NCBI RefSeq assembly: GCF_024139115.2
Contig: NC_085140.1
Span: 417,024,283 to 417,088,282, forward strand
Direction: 5' to 3'
DNA from: Armigeres subalbatus
Lineage: Eukaryota > Arthropoda > Insecta > Diptera > Culicidae
DNA: 64,000 nucleotides
The position numbers and the translations under genes are program-made. This document shows, one piece after another, positions 11,501-23,268 of this stretch. The notes beneath the pieces were generated by a model. It saw only the letters and a program-made list of their open reading frames with translations, did no database searches and was not told where the DNA came from. Position 1 is the first letter of the stretch, and the number at the start of each line of letters is the position of its first letter.

Positions 11501-14206
11501 TGCGTTGCGTTGCGTTGTAACGGAGTATTTCTTAGATTACATACTGATAGTTGTCCTGTATATTCTTTACCTTCCTTACCCCAATTGCTTATGGATTTCC
11601 ATTTTGGATTTTGGACGCCCTCATAGATGTCAAGGAATTGGATGGTGGGTCGGGTATGTGGTTTTGGAGTATCATTATAAGCAAATTATAGAAAATTTGT
11701 GGAAATACGTTGGGAGTGACTTTGCTAAGAAATTTATGTCAGTCTATTATCCTTGCCGACGATTTTCCTCGGATGGGGCGAAGGTATTAGCCTTGCCCTG
11801 GCTAATAGCCTAGGTTTAAGCGCCTTTGCTCGCTCTCTGAAACCAAAAAAGAGCAAAAAGAAATTAAATTCCCTTTCCCCCCTGATATGATAATGATTTT
11901 GATCAACAAATGAATTCTAAGTGGATGAATAAATGATCAAACGATAAATAATTCTAAGTGGATGAATAAATGATCAAACGATAAATGATCAATTTCGATA
12001 CACATAGTTGGGTAGAGAGAAAAGATGTGAAATATTGCTAAAGTAGGATTCGATGGATTATAAATATGAAAATATTTTGAATCCAGCGTGAATTATATCC
12101 ATTGGCGTAACTACAGAGGAGCTAGGGGGGCTATAGCCCCACCTAGGATCTGGCTAGCCCCCCCTAGAAAATTTGTTACTTTTTATAAGTATTGCGCATA
12201 TCTAGTCGACTGATTATATACGGGGGTAAATGCAGAGAAAGGATTGTCTTCGTTATCCAATCCCTCTCTTCGAAACACTACAGCAATCTGTTCGCTCAAG
12301 TTTTTGAACTTCGAGCAATTGTTATAAGGCTTGCTCACGACAAAATGTGGATTCCTCAAAACATGTTATAACTTATGAAATATCAAAGGAAATACCTCAT
12401 CAACAAATAAATTAAAAAATATACTATTTATAAGTATTATACAAGTACTAAATGGATAATGGACAATTCCTTGAGATTTTCAAATTTTTCCAGGGTTTTG
12501 TGAGTAATTGTTATCTAAATCGATCATATGATCTTAATCTTCCTAACTAATATCAATCCTAATAGCTGCAGCATTTTAATTATCACTGTAGGTTTCTTGA
12601 GAAAGGCTCGGTAAAATTCTTAGATTTCAAGTAGAGGTAACTAAAAGTTGAATAAGAAAGAACTTTGTATTCTTTCGGATGGATTTTATAAAAATCCGCA
12701 TAGGTACTATTTAATTCTCTAAACTCCTATTATCGCTGCAGCAATGAAACCAGTAAAAATGTCTCAGTAGGCGTGAAACAGACCTACTGAGAGAAAAGAT
12801 GTGTTAACTTGTTAATTTGTTGCAATTTTTTAACTAATTTGAAATTAACGACCAATAAGTTGTATTGGGATGTAAAACTGATTTTTTTTTAAATCATCCT
12901 AGAAGTTATTCTAACAGAAAAAAAGCTCGTAGGAATTGTCAGGCCACTGAATGGAAAGCTGGCAAAAAGAGTTTAACTTACTAATTTATTCAATATTAAA
13001 TTTATAATGTATTCTCGGTTCGAAGCAAATCAAAAAATCCTTTAAAAATCAGGATCGTGCTTCACATTCTATTTACGGCGAGCCCAACACCTATGGTTTT
13101 CTGAACCTATCAAGGATCTTAGGAATCCTACGAGATTTCAAGATTTTTGTAAAAGGGCTGAGTGTCGATGAACATCATTTGAAATATTTAAGTCGTCCAT
13201 TGCATTGATATCTGGTAGACCAACAATATACATCAGTTGAATCGAGCGAAAATGGTAAACTTTCTGTGTTATGAGTGTTAAAATAAAAAAGTTTAAAAAA
13301 AGTTAGCCCCCCCTAGAATTTTTCATTAGTTACGCCAATGATTATATCAATTCATTTCAACGTATATAACGAGATGTATGATAAAAAAATAATGAAACAA
13401 GCAAAAATAACTTATGGAACATGTACTTACAACAGCTGTATATTTTTCGTACCTTGATTATATAGCCGTCAAAACACCATTTATTGAAAACATTTTACCT
13501 TGTTCATAAAATATTACACTTGCTCTAACTACAACTTATATATGATCAATTCAGTAGAAAACCGAATTAGCCGCCAGCGAAGTTGAATCCTTTTCTCACA
13601 ATCCATACGTTAAATCTAATTTCGGTAGTGGTACGCTGCATAGCAAAAAAAAAAAATCCAAATAGAAAAATTCAACCCTTATAAACTTTAAAGGATTCCA
13701 CCCGTAAAGCCGGCAACCTCCCAAAATCACATCAAATCCCATCTCACTGAGTCAAACTTATAAAGTTGGACAGATTCCTTTGATGGAGCTCCGGCTCCTG
13801 CTCTCCTTACACGGCCCAGAAACATCCACTTTTCTTCCACATTCCAATCGCTTCCTTCGGAAACAGGAAAGCATTACTATTTCTTCTTAATCTTGCACCT
13901 TCTTCCTTTTCAAAAATTCTAAATTTTCACAGCTCAAATTCAGCACTTCATACGACAAATGGCCAAATATTTGGGTGAACAACTTGACTCTATTCGGGCT
14001 GGTCATTGCTTTGGGTCACGCATTTGGACACTTCTTAAAACACTCTCAGCATCTCACATACTACTATTTTGTTTATCTTTTTCAACAGTTAGTTAGTTAG
14101 TTCGGCTCTTCGGCTGAATTAAAAATGTTCAGCCGAATTGAATTATTAAAAAAAAAACGGCGGAGTGACGGGTAAGGTACATCCGTACACGTCACCGCCT
14201 TCTTCC
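11501..14206 (-). mobile_element. 2.7-kb insertion splitting the family A LINE
   Basis: A 24-bp sequence is duplicated exactly on either side (11477-11500 and 14207-14230, starting CAAGTGCC), and the LINE protein resumes exactly where it stopped (QVPKPDMC, then KDINGNLL). The left edge is a run of TGCGT units. Read on the minus strand this would be a repetitive 3' tail, so a minus-oriented retroelement is likely. The variable, long duplication also fits target-primed insertion. No convincing ORF remains. 11620-11810 is open but unrecognised. Confidence 0.75.
12100..13340. mobile_element. 1.24-kb hAT-like non-autonomous element
   Basis: Terminal inverted repeat CATTGGCGTAACT on the left and its complement at the right end. 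Subterminal inverted C/G runs (AGCCCCCCCTAG near 13300 and its counterpart near 12125) strengthen the match. An 8-bp target duplication ATTATATC lies at 12092-12099 and 13341-13348. An 8-bp duplication with this kind of end is characteristic of the hAT superfamily. No transposase frame is present. Confidence 0.85.
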
Positions 14207-14230
14207 CAAGTGCCAAAGCCCGATATGTGT

Positions 14231-15700
14231 AAGGACATAAACGGGAACCTTCTTACAAACAAGCGTGAGGTGATCCAAAGGTGGCGGCAGCACTACGAAG
14301 AGCACCTGAATGGCGATATGGCAAACAACGGTGGCGGTATGGTAATGAACCTAGGAGCACGCGCGCAGGACATGCGACTTTCGGCTCCGAATCTCCAGGA
14401 AATCCAGGAGGAGATCGGCCGGCTGAAAAACAACAAAGGCCCTGGAGTTAACCAACTACCAGCAGAGCTATTTGAACACGGTGGTGAGGCACTGGCTAGA
14501 ACGTTGCACTGGGTGATTACCAAGGTTTGGGAGGATGAAATTCTGCCGCAGGTGTGGATAGAAGGTGTCGTGTGTCCCATCTACAAAAAGGGCGATAAGC
14601 TGGATTGTAGCAACTACCGCACAATCACATTGCTGAACGCCACCTACAAGGTACTCTCCCAAATTTCATGGCGCCGACTAACACCAATTGCAAGAGAGTT
14701 CGTGGGGCAGTACCAGGCGGGGTTTATGGGTGAACGTACTACCACAGACCAGGTGTTCGCCGTACGTCAGGTATTGCAGAAATGCCGCGAATACAACGTG
14801 CCCACACATCATCTATTTATCGACTTCAAAGTCGCATATGATACAATCGATCGGGACCGATTTCCGGATAAACTGATACGGTTGATCAAGGCGACGATGG
14901 ATCGGGTGATGTGCGTAGTTCGAGTTTCAGGGGCATTCTCGAGTCCCTTCGAAATACGCAGAGGGTTGATGGTCTTTCGTGTCTGCTATTCAACATCGCT
15001 TTTGAGGGAGTAATACGAAGGGCAGGGATTGACACGAGTGGTACGATTTTCACAGTTATTTGGTTTCACCAAAAAATCGTCCAGTTATTTGGTTTCACCG
15101 ACGACTCTGATATCATGGCACGTAACTTTGAGAGGATGAAGGAAGCCTACATCAGACTGAAAAGCGAAGCTAAACTGTTTGGACTAGTCATCAACACGTC
15201 GAAGACATGATAGGAAGAGGCTCAGTAGATATCAATGTAAGCCACCCACCACGAGTTTCTATCGGTGGTGACGAAATCAAGGTGTTCGCCGATAACGATA
15301 CCAGCAGAGAAATTCGGAGACGCATCATGGCAGGAAATCGTACGTACTTTGAACTCGGCAAAACGCTACTAAACTGACTATCTACAAAACGCTTATTAGA
15401 CCAGTTCTCTACGGGCACGGGACCTGGACGATGCTCGTGGAGGACCAACGCGCACTGGGAGTTTTCGAAAGGAAAGGGCTGCGTACTATCTATTGTGGGG
15501 TGCAGATGGCGGGCGGTACGTGAAAGAGGCGAATGAAACACGCGTTGCATCAGCTGGTGGGAGAACCATCCATCGTTCACACCGCGAAAATCGGAAGACT
15601 GCGGTGGTGTAAATTGCGCTACGATCCAAATGAATAAAGGTTGGTATTTACTAGGTAGAGACCGAGAAAACCTCTGCATCCCCACAATACCACGGAAAGT
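14231..15700 (+). mobile_element. Family A LINE, reverse transcriptase and 3' portion
   Basis: Encodes KDINGNLLTNKREVIQRW, the RT entry segment NNKGPGVNQLPAELFE, CPIYKKGDKLDCSNYRTI, YQAGFMGERTTTDQVF, then HHLFIDFKVAYDTIDRD and a GLRQG-region damaged by a frameshift. SCLLFNIAFEGVIRRAG follows in another frame. The catalytic block reads FGFTDDSDIMARNFERM, so the expected ADD is TDD here. The tail to about 15700 is a broken C-terminal domain with several stops. Intact family members would give one continuous ORF. This copy is dead. Confidence 0.88.
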
Positions 15701-16829
15701 ATATTTCGTTAACTCGCTAAGGTAGATGAACAGAAATATCGATCAAGGATTCACTTAGAAAAGTGATGTTATCCATGCCAGACCTCCTGTCTATAATGTA
15801 GAACCGGAAGTTACTAGACTGCTGAGCTCATCTCCAAAAGTTGAGAAACTAGACAAGGATATGAGAGAACAATCGCTGATATATGCGAATATGAAGCAGT
15901 TAATGATTTGTAGCACATCCAGATGTCTGGTAGCAGGCCTATGAGAAGAAGAATTCTGAAAGCTTCTAAGAGTTTACTGGAATCTGTAGGAATCACAAAT
16001 ATACCTACGTTTGCAAGAAATTAGTTAGAAGTTAGAAAGTTAGAAAGTCTGAAATTCGGAGTGACATGGTTCTTGAAATTTCAGAAAACCCGTAAATAGT
16101 ACTGAACACCCTTAAAAATTCTTGGACGATCATAAGCTTTACAGGTAGATCGTAGTGAAATTTTTGAGGATGTCTAAATGATCGAATTCCTAGAAGTTAG
16201 TGATAATTGCTTGAAATCATCCAATATTTTATAAAATTTATAGGAATACATAATCATTTCTGGAAATTCGTAAAAATGTTTGAAACATGCTTTTTAGAAA
16301 TGTTCCATGAACATTGTAGATGTAATGATTTGTCCAAATAGTTATATGGAGTTTTATTACTTATGAGGATTATTTGTAAGGATCTCCGGAAAGTCGCTGA
16401 AATTCCATAAAAATATTCTATAGATGTATAATCCAGTTTTTGTCCTACTCACGACTCGGAACTTGGCGGTGCCTCTGAGTGGGTTGAATGCTACTTAGTT
16501 CGTTCACTATCTACGAAGGAGACAATTAAGAGACTGTAACATTGTTTTGCAAAATTTGATAACTGTAATACCCTGGTTTCTGATAATGGTAGGTAATTGT
16601 AACATTTGCATTTTTATTGATTCTGTAAATTTTTTATCAATCCTCCCCACAAACTCAATAATTTCCAGCTTACCACAGATAAGCAAGATAGTAAAGCCTA
16701 TTTTAATGTTGTGGGATTAGATGCAGTAAATTGAGCTTTCTGAACTATTCACAGGCTTTTAACAAAATGAACAAAAATGCGAGTGTTACAAATATACGAT
16801 CATGGGCAGTATAGTCCCTGCTCAAATGG
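15701..16829 (+). other. Intronic DNA, nothing assigned
   Basis: AT-rich, no coding signal. Near 16783-16813 a phrase containing ACGATCATGGGC matches a phrase near 23751-23783 (TGCGATCATGGGC), probably the end of the same small repeat. Confidence 0.4.
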
Positions 16830-17890
16830 CGTTCCTCTGCACGCCAGATCTCCTAATAGCGCCCTCGAGTGCAATGTTGAACAATAAATTCGAAAAAGCA
16901 TCACCCTGCTTCAATCCGTCTAAGGTCACAAACTAGGTTGACACTTCGTCTGTGATCCGAATACTTGTTTTCGAGCCATCCAGCGTTGCACGTATCAGTC
17001 TAATCAGTTGCGCCGGAAGACCATGTTCGAACATTATCTGCCACTCACAGATGGTGAGTCGGCAAGTTATACTCCCGAAATTGATCAAGGATCATCCGCA
17101 GGCTCAACATCTGATATGTCGTTGATCGGACCTCACGAAAATCTGCCTGGTGTTCGCCGACGAAGGACTCCTCAAGCGGTCTCAGTCTGGTAAACAGGAT
17201 ACGCCATAGGATTTTGTACGCCGAGTTCAGAAGGGTGATCCCTCTAATTGGCACACTCTAGTCTGTACCCTTTTTTATAGATTGGGCATACGAGGCCATT
17301 CAATCAGTCAATTCAGGCAATTCTTCATTCTCCCATACTTCCTGGTGGATTGATTGATGCAGTTGCTCACTTCCGTATTTGAGAAGCTCGACCAGTATCC
17401 CATCCTTCCCAGCAGCTTTACTGTTTTTCAGCTCGTTTAAAGCCTTCTTTACCTCGTCCAGCGTTGGTGGCTCTACAGCTTGATCGTCGCCGACTATGTC
17501 CATCATGCTTTTTAATACACCTACATTTTCACCGTTCAATCTTCGAAATGCTCCTTCTCCTTGGCTGCCACCATAGTCATGTCTGTCACCAAATTCCCCT
17601 CTCGGTCATTGCACATGGCGGGCACTGGCGCAGTCTTATGCCGCGCGCCATTGACAATTGCGTAAAACCTTCGCATATCGTTTCGATCCATGCTCTCCTG
17701 CGCTTCAGCTTTCACACTCTCTACGTGTTGCCTTTTTTCTGCGGTGGATTCCTTTCTCTTCTGCCCTTGCTACACTGTACCGCTCTCTGTTGGAACGGAT
17801 ACCAGCCACTAGCATTCGACTCTCTGCAGCATTTTTCTCGTCCGTCACTCGCTGGCACTCCACATCAAACCAACCATTTCGTTGGCGTCG
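16830..17890 (-). mobile_element. Second RTE-like LINE, RT and linker, minus strand
   Basis: On the minus strand: a basic linker (RRKKRQHVESVKAEAQESMD at about 17745-17690), EVKKALNELKNSKAAGKDGI, RGITLLNSAYKILWRIL, LRMILDQFREYNLPTHHL, and a degraded RT core down to about 16850. It is related to family A but distinct in sequence. A Y-A-D-D-type core was not recovered. The rest of the element continues at 18760-19600. Confidence 0.8.
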
Positions 17891-18759
17891 CTGTTGCTAT
17901 GAAAAACGACAACAACAAAAATGTAATTTCTTGTTTTGGATGTGTTTGTTATTGTCCCAAGGGTGTCCAGTAGCCTAGAAATTCGAATATATCGACAAAG
18001 GGAGAGAGAATCTTGAACAAAATATGACCAGAACACATCGAGATATAGAGATATCGAGATAGGGAGGTTATCGAGATGCAGACAGCAAAAATGTACGTAG
18101 ATTGAAGTGACCGAGCAAACAATCGACGTTTGGAGAGATTTCGAGATGTAGACAATCGAGATGTAGAAAGTCGACTGTACAAGGTAGTGATCCAAGTCGA
18201 TGTTCGGGCCTCTGAAGCACCTTACATCTATAACATCAGCACGAGGTCTATCTGAGGGCTAGTGTTTCCAATCGGATGTTGCCAAGTGAACCGTTTGTTT
18301 GAGAAACTGTATATGTAAAATTTTTGGCCAAAATTAGATTTTTATATATTCTGAATCCTCGTCCAAAAATACGTATTCTGACAAAAAACACGAAAAAAAA
18401 TTTTTTGTTCAGGAATGTATGAACAAATTTTCGTTTGTTTGAGAAACTACATAAGTCCACGTACTTTGAAGAGCAATTGTGGAGTACTGCCTAGATTTTT
18501 TGCACTGAAAATGCCCCAGGCTGTTGAGTTTTGCCAAAACTATTGATCTGTATCGAAGAATCGAAAGATTTGGTGCAAATTTGTTCAAAAACAGTTTTTT
18601 GTTATTTTCTCGAAATAGTGTAAAATGGACTTATGCAGTTTCTCAAACAAATGATTCAAGTGTGTTTGCGGATATTCTTGCGTGCGAAGTAGTGCTGATT
18701 GTCAGCCCTCTAGCAGCAGCAAAGGTTACAAGTCGCAGACCATTATCGTTGGTAGCGGA
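17891..18759. repeat. Insertion between LINE halves, with inverted repeats
   Basis: Separates the linker and endonuclease parts of the minus-strand LINE. 17985-18180 carries repeated GAGATATCGAGAT-like phrases. 18431-18466 and 18610-18651 are inverted copies (GTTTGTTTGAGAAACT against AGTTTCTCAAACAAA), with a direct copy near 18290. It is probably a MITE or foldback element. I could not fix its ends. Confidence 0.5.
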
Positions 18760-19610
18760 ATGAAGGCTTTCCAATGATAGAGCGAAAAAAACTTTCTCTG
18801 CCGACCTGCGCATTTGCATCCCCGATGACAATCTTTACATCGTGTGTTACTTTCCGTAGGCCTTATCAAGGCTCTCATAGAACTTATCCTTCACGTCATC
18901 AGGCTTATCGATCGTTGGGGCATAGATGCTGATCAGGATATAGTTGAAGAATTTGCCCTTCTTTCGCAACAGGCAAATGCGGTACCTTATCGGCTTTCAC
19001 CGGATAGCACGCTTAATACACATCTGCTTGAAGTGTTACCTAAGGGATCCACCTCCCGGAATTTCTGGGCCACCTCATTTCCTGTATTTCGCTGCCACAC
19101 TCAAGCTGACCTACTGTAGCTCACGAGTCATTCAAAGTTCTCACGTTCCATGATCCAACTTTCCAATCGTTGTTCTTTATTCGTTGCCGGTGCTGTTGCC
19201 GTTGAATCAATCCGTTTGCTCTACTTTTTGCCTTTTTTGGTAACTGTAGAATCTTCGGTAGGCTACGAAAGGGCTGCCTTCTCGATGCTGATATGATGCA
19301 GCATGGTGTGCACAGTTTTGCTTAGAGTCCCTCGCTGGCACTCGGACAATGATCAGCCGCCCCTAACATGGGGAACAGAGGCTGTTGTGAGCCGCTCCTA
19401 ATACGTAGAACAGACGCTCGATCAGATTTGCATCTCCGGAGAGGAGCAAATCCCCCTTCCCTGTCAGCATATGACCATAGCTCCCACCGGGGTTGGTTAC
19501 CCGATGTTTTCTAAGGTTGCTCGTATCCCAGCCAGCACCACGAAGAGGTAGGGATAGGAGTTGCTGGGTAAGAGGCTAAGGACCACGAAATGGGGTCTAT
19601 TTCATTCCTT
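18760..19610 (-). mobile_element. Second RTE-like LINE, endonuclease portion, minus strand
   Basis: Minus-strand frames give DKFYESLDKAYGK and then an IGDANAQVG-like block degraded to SSGMQMRRSAEKVF, both expected in the apurinic-type endonuclease of this LINE group. Further 5' (to about 19600) is GC-richer leader sequence. Stops are frequent. Confidence 0.65.
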
Positions 19611-19850
19611 CAGGTACGCATTACCCAGCATTTGCAATGCCGAAGGGCTTATATGACCAAAACTAAGCTCATTAAGCTTAAAAAAGCTTATTCAGCTAAA
19701 ATTGTTTTTTGGATAAATGTCGACGCTTTCCCGCATCTCCACAAATAATACATTCATATGATTCTCCTATAAAATAATTGTATAACCGAGCGCAAAAACT
19801 ATACACCTATAGATATTTATTGTCATGTTTTCTGGTCGCATCCTTTCCAG

Positions 19851-19947
19851 GTTGGATACCGGTCCGGTCTGCGCGCTAGTCAGAGCATATCCGATCTAAG
19901 TCACTCGATGGGACCCGGCGGCGGTATTGGTCGAATGCAGCGGATAG
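19851..19947 (+). CDS. Wdr62: Wdr62 exon with SISDL motif
   Basis: Acceptor TCCTTTCCAG, donor CGGATAG|GTAAG. It enters at phase 0 and leaves after the first base of a Gly codon. Encodes VGYRSGLRASQSISDLSHSM followed by a Gly-rich turn. The R-x-S-x-S-I-S-D-L phrase recurs in variant form in later exons. The exit phase matches both 20627 and 24389, so either can follow. Confidence 0.9.
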
Positions 19948-20626
19948 GTAAGTTTTTGCGTCAAGTACTATTTTCGATTGAAGACAAATGTATTACACTG
20001 TTTGATTTTACCACAAAAGTTTTAGAGTGATGATAACCACATTGGTGCTCCTTTGCATCATATTTTATAGATCGTGCTTCACAATTGATTATTTTGTAAT
20101 CTGATCAAAAGTTGTAAAAAGTAAACTCAATGTGGAAATTATCATTCTGTAATGTTTTTAAACACTACGCATTGGAGGAAACACTTTTTCTGTGGTGGTG
20201 GTAATGCCTTAGTTCTTTGTTGCCGGAGATGCTTTTTTTAACGCTAATTAACTAATTCACGCGTAATGCGGGTAACATTGGTAATGGATTTCCTGCTGCA
20301 TCGTAATAAGATAATTCAATGTAGGACTAATCGTGCTAGCTGTATTCGCTATAGATGAAGAGTATCTCATATGCTTATCGATCAATACTGTACAGATTAT
20401 CCTCATCGACTAAGAGAATAAACTCTGTGTTCGTGTTAGATATAGGAAAAGGAAACAACATTCAAACATGTGCAAATACGTCGTCTTAATATTTGTACAT
20501 TTCTTCCTGTGATTATTTTATTTTGAACCCCTAAAGCGTTTATATCGCGTTGTTTTCTCTACTCTATTCTCATGCTGCTTGATATCTTCTGGTCTGGTTG
20601 AAACGGTAATTTCGAACAAACTTCAG
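19948..20626 (+). other. 679-bp intron
   Basis: AT-rich, no repeat recognised. Ends TCGAACAAACTTCAG. Confidence 0.7.
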
Positions 20627-23268
20627 GTGACCCATATTCCTATCGTAACTATCCACCTCCCCCGGTGCCAAGTAATCATAACTATTTGAATTGTGCTGCT
20701 CCTCGTTCTCGCTTAGTCCAAAATCACGCTATGATCAACCTATTTCAGCAAGAGCTCCCACCTTATCCGAGAAACATAGGGATCTATCCCAGATCCGAAG
20801 AAGATGACAACAGCAGTGAAGAGGAGAACACACTTGTGAGACCCGATAAACTGGAGCTTCCAGAACTTCCACCGGTTCCTGCTGACAAACTCCGTAAACA
20901 TCCTGGGATATTGAAAAATTACAAATCCTGTCCAGTATCACCAGTGCACGAGGAACAGGAGTGGAGTATGATTCAGTCGAATCTTGATACAGAGGTGGAA
21001 CCGTCCAAAGAAGGTTCGAATCTACGATCGCATCGACAAGGTCGCCATTCAATGTACTATGAAGATGCCAAAACGATCCTCGATATGATCCACTCGGACA
21101 CGGAAAAAATGATTCAGGAAATTACCAACAAATACGGCGACTTGGATGATTTGCAACCTCGTAAATCCACTCAGGATCCTCAACCTCCCATCGCAGTGAA
21201 CTGTGAACCCAAACGTTTGGAAAAAGTTAACAAAACACTAGAAGGCCTAAAGAACACTGCTCGAAAAGAGCGACACGAGCATGGATTCCTCTCCGAGGAT
21301 GACCCCAATTTTAGTTCCGATTCGTTAGAAGACTGTAGTCTAGACTTAGATCTAGGAAAGACTGAAAAAGGTAGCAGCAAGCGAAACACCTGTGCCAAAC
21401 ACCAGAAACCCCCTCGGACGACGGAATCACTGCCAAAACGATCCGTCTCGGATTACTTTATCTACGATAGCTTCCAACCAGCACCGTATCGAAATGTTTC
21501 TCTCTCTGATATTCTGGATGAGGACAAGCGGACAGCTGAAAACCGCTTTTTGGAAACCCAACGCCACTCCAGTGCCAGTTTCTTCCTTGGACAGCAGTAC
21601 CCTGATCGGAAGAGTCAAGAAAGCATACTGTCTGATGAATTCGGCAGTGGTGGCGTCAGTTATTGCAACAGCATGGAGAGTATCTTATCGGATGATTCTG
21701 AATGCAAATCTGCACCTCTGGAGGTTCTTTTCGAAAAAATTAAGCGCGATCGCTTCTATAGTAACTATGACTGCAAGTTGGATGTAGGAAGTAACTCCAA
21801 GTCTTATGGGTCGAGTCCAAACGCTGTCAGTGGATTCGATTACTTTATGCAGGGTAACTACTTCAATCAAACGTGTCAAGATGGCTACGCTGTCGAAAAT
21901 TTCGAAGCTAGTCGACGGATTGCCGAGTCGCGATCACCTCAGCATAAGCGCCACGGTGTGCCTGGTATGCCGACCTCCATTAGCTATCCACGTTTCATAT
22001 CAAGTTCTGCACGGGCAGCAGCGGCCTCGTCTATTATCGAGCAATCACCCGAAGAAGACTTCATTCCCTCGTTAACCTCGAAAGCCGCCCAATACGGAGG
22101 AGGTACTGTTAAAAGCCTTAGCAAAGACTTTGCCAACCAGCGTAAGCAGATGAATTCCAACCCGTTGTACAACTGCGAAGGAAACGAACTGTTCGTCCGC
22201 AAAACGTTAAATGCAACGAATCAGGTCACTCGATCGGACATTTTCGGCACCGAGTCTTCCGTGTACGTAATGAAGAAATCCTGCAGCTTTGAAATTGAAA
22301 TGGGTGGCCGAAGAATAGCTCGTAATTCGAAAAAGTTTGAGCAAAATTTGCAAAGGTTCGAACAGGAGCGACAGCTGTCCGATCGCTACCAGCTCGGCGG
22401 CACATTAGAAATGGATTACGTTCCACATAAACCTCCGGTAGCTCATCGAAGGTCCGCTAGTATGAAGGGTCGTGGTAGAGTAAGGTCAAAAGAAAAGTTC
22501 AACACCATCATCGGGCAAATGTCAGCTTCTTCGGGGTTCGAAGACAACAAACTGCGAGATTTCGTGAACAAAGACTATATGCCGAAGGATCTCGGTGTTG
22601 CCGGATGCTCCCGAATGAAGACCAAGGATTCCAATGACGAAAAGTCATTTGAAATTTATGTAGCTGAGAAAGGAGTTTGCGAAGACGACAATATGGATAG
22701 TTTAGAGTTACTCTCCAAGCCGGACATGCGGAGGGAGCATTCAGTTGATTCACTAGATGAGCCGCACAACCAACGACAGAAACATTCCCAAGATGGTAGA
22801 GAACCTCCAGAGAAGGGTAAAACCGAATTAGAAAAGCTGATTGACTTCAATCTGATGTCATCGGCGGAGTACAGTAAGTTTCTGGACATCGAGAAGAAGA
22901 TTGATATTATCAACAAGCTGGTGGAAATGGAAGAACGCAAACTGGAACAGGAACGACAAGCCAAGGAGAATCGCATGAGACCTTTTGAGTGCGATTCACG
23001 GCAGAAGGGTTATGTGAAGAGTTTGACGGAGAACTTCGACAAGTTGGCGAAGAACGCACAGGAAGAGTTGGAGAATGAGAAGTGTTGGCATATGACGGTG
23101 CGAGCCAATATGAAGCGAAATTTCAGTCTGCCGGACGTGTTGGAGGGCGCCAAGTTTCAGGCGTACGATTTCGAGGATGGTTTTAAGCAGAAGGATGAAG
23201 ATGAACTGTCGGAAAAGGATGAGCACTCGCTGGGATACATGGATGGAGAAGGTGTGAGAATGATGTAA
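20627..23268 (+). CDS. Wdr62: Wdr62 giant exon, cassette or alternative terminal exon
   Basis: An open frame of 875 codons from the acceptor at 20626 to a possible donor at 23252 (GAAG|GTGTGAGA), or to a TAA stop at 23266-23268 if not spliced. Phase is 1 at both ends, so the exon can be included or skipped without a frameshift. Content: a Pro-rich opening, acidic/Ser-rich disordered sequence, two copies of an ESILSD[ED] motif (about 21621 and 21675), a long charged predicted coiled coil near 22810-22980 (ELEKLIDFNLMSSAEYSKFL, then IEKKIDIINKLVEMEERKLE), and a C-terminal NFSLPDVLEG phrase. An AATAAA lies at 23585. Vertebrate WDR62 and MAPKBP1, about 1500 residues long, have no obvious equivalent known to me, so this looks like an insect-lineage expansion. 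The frame and junctions are firm. Which isoforms exist is inference. Confidence 0.9.

Noticed and set aside
17985..18180. Possible satellite or CRISPR-like array of GAGATATCGAGAT phrases
   Set aside because: Copies are irregular in length and spacing with no spacers. Simple-sequence or MITE-internal repetition explains it, and CRISPR is not expected in an animal genome.
20665..23268. A separate single-exon gene of 867 codons
   Set aside because: The supposed start is an internal GTG. The frame is open back to a good acceptor at 20626 and the phase matches the preceding Wdr62 exon.
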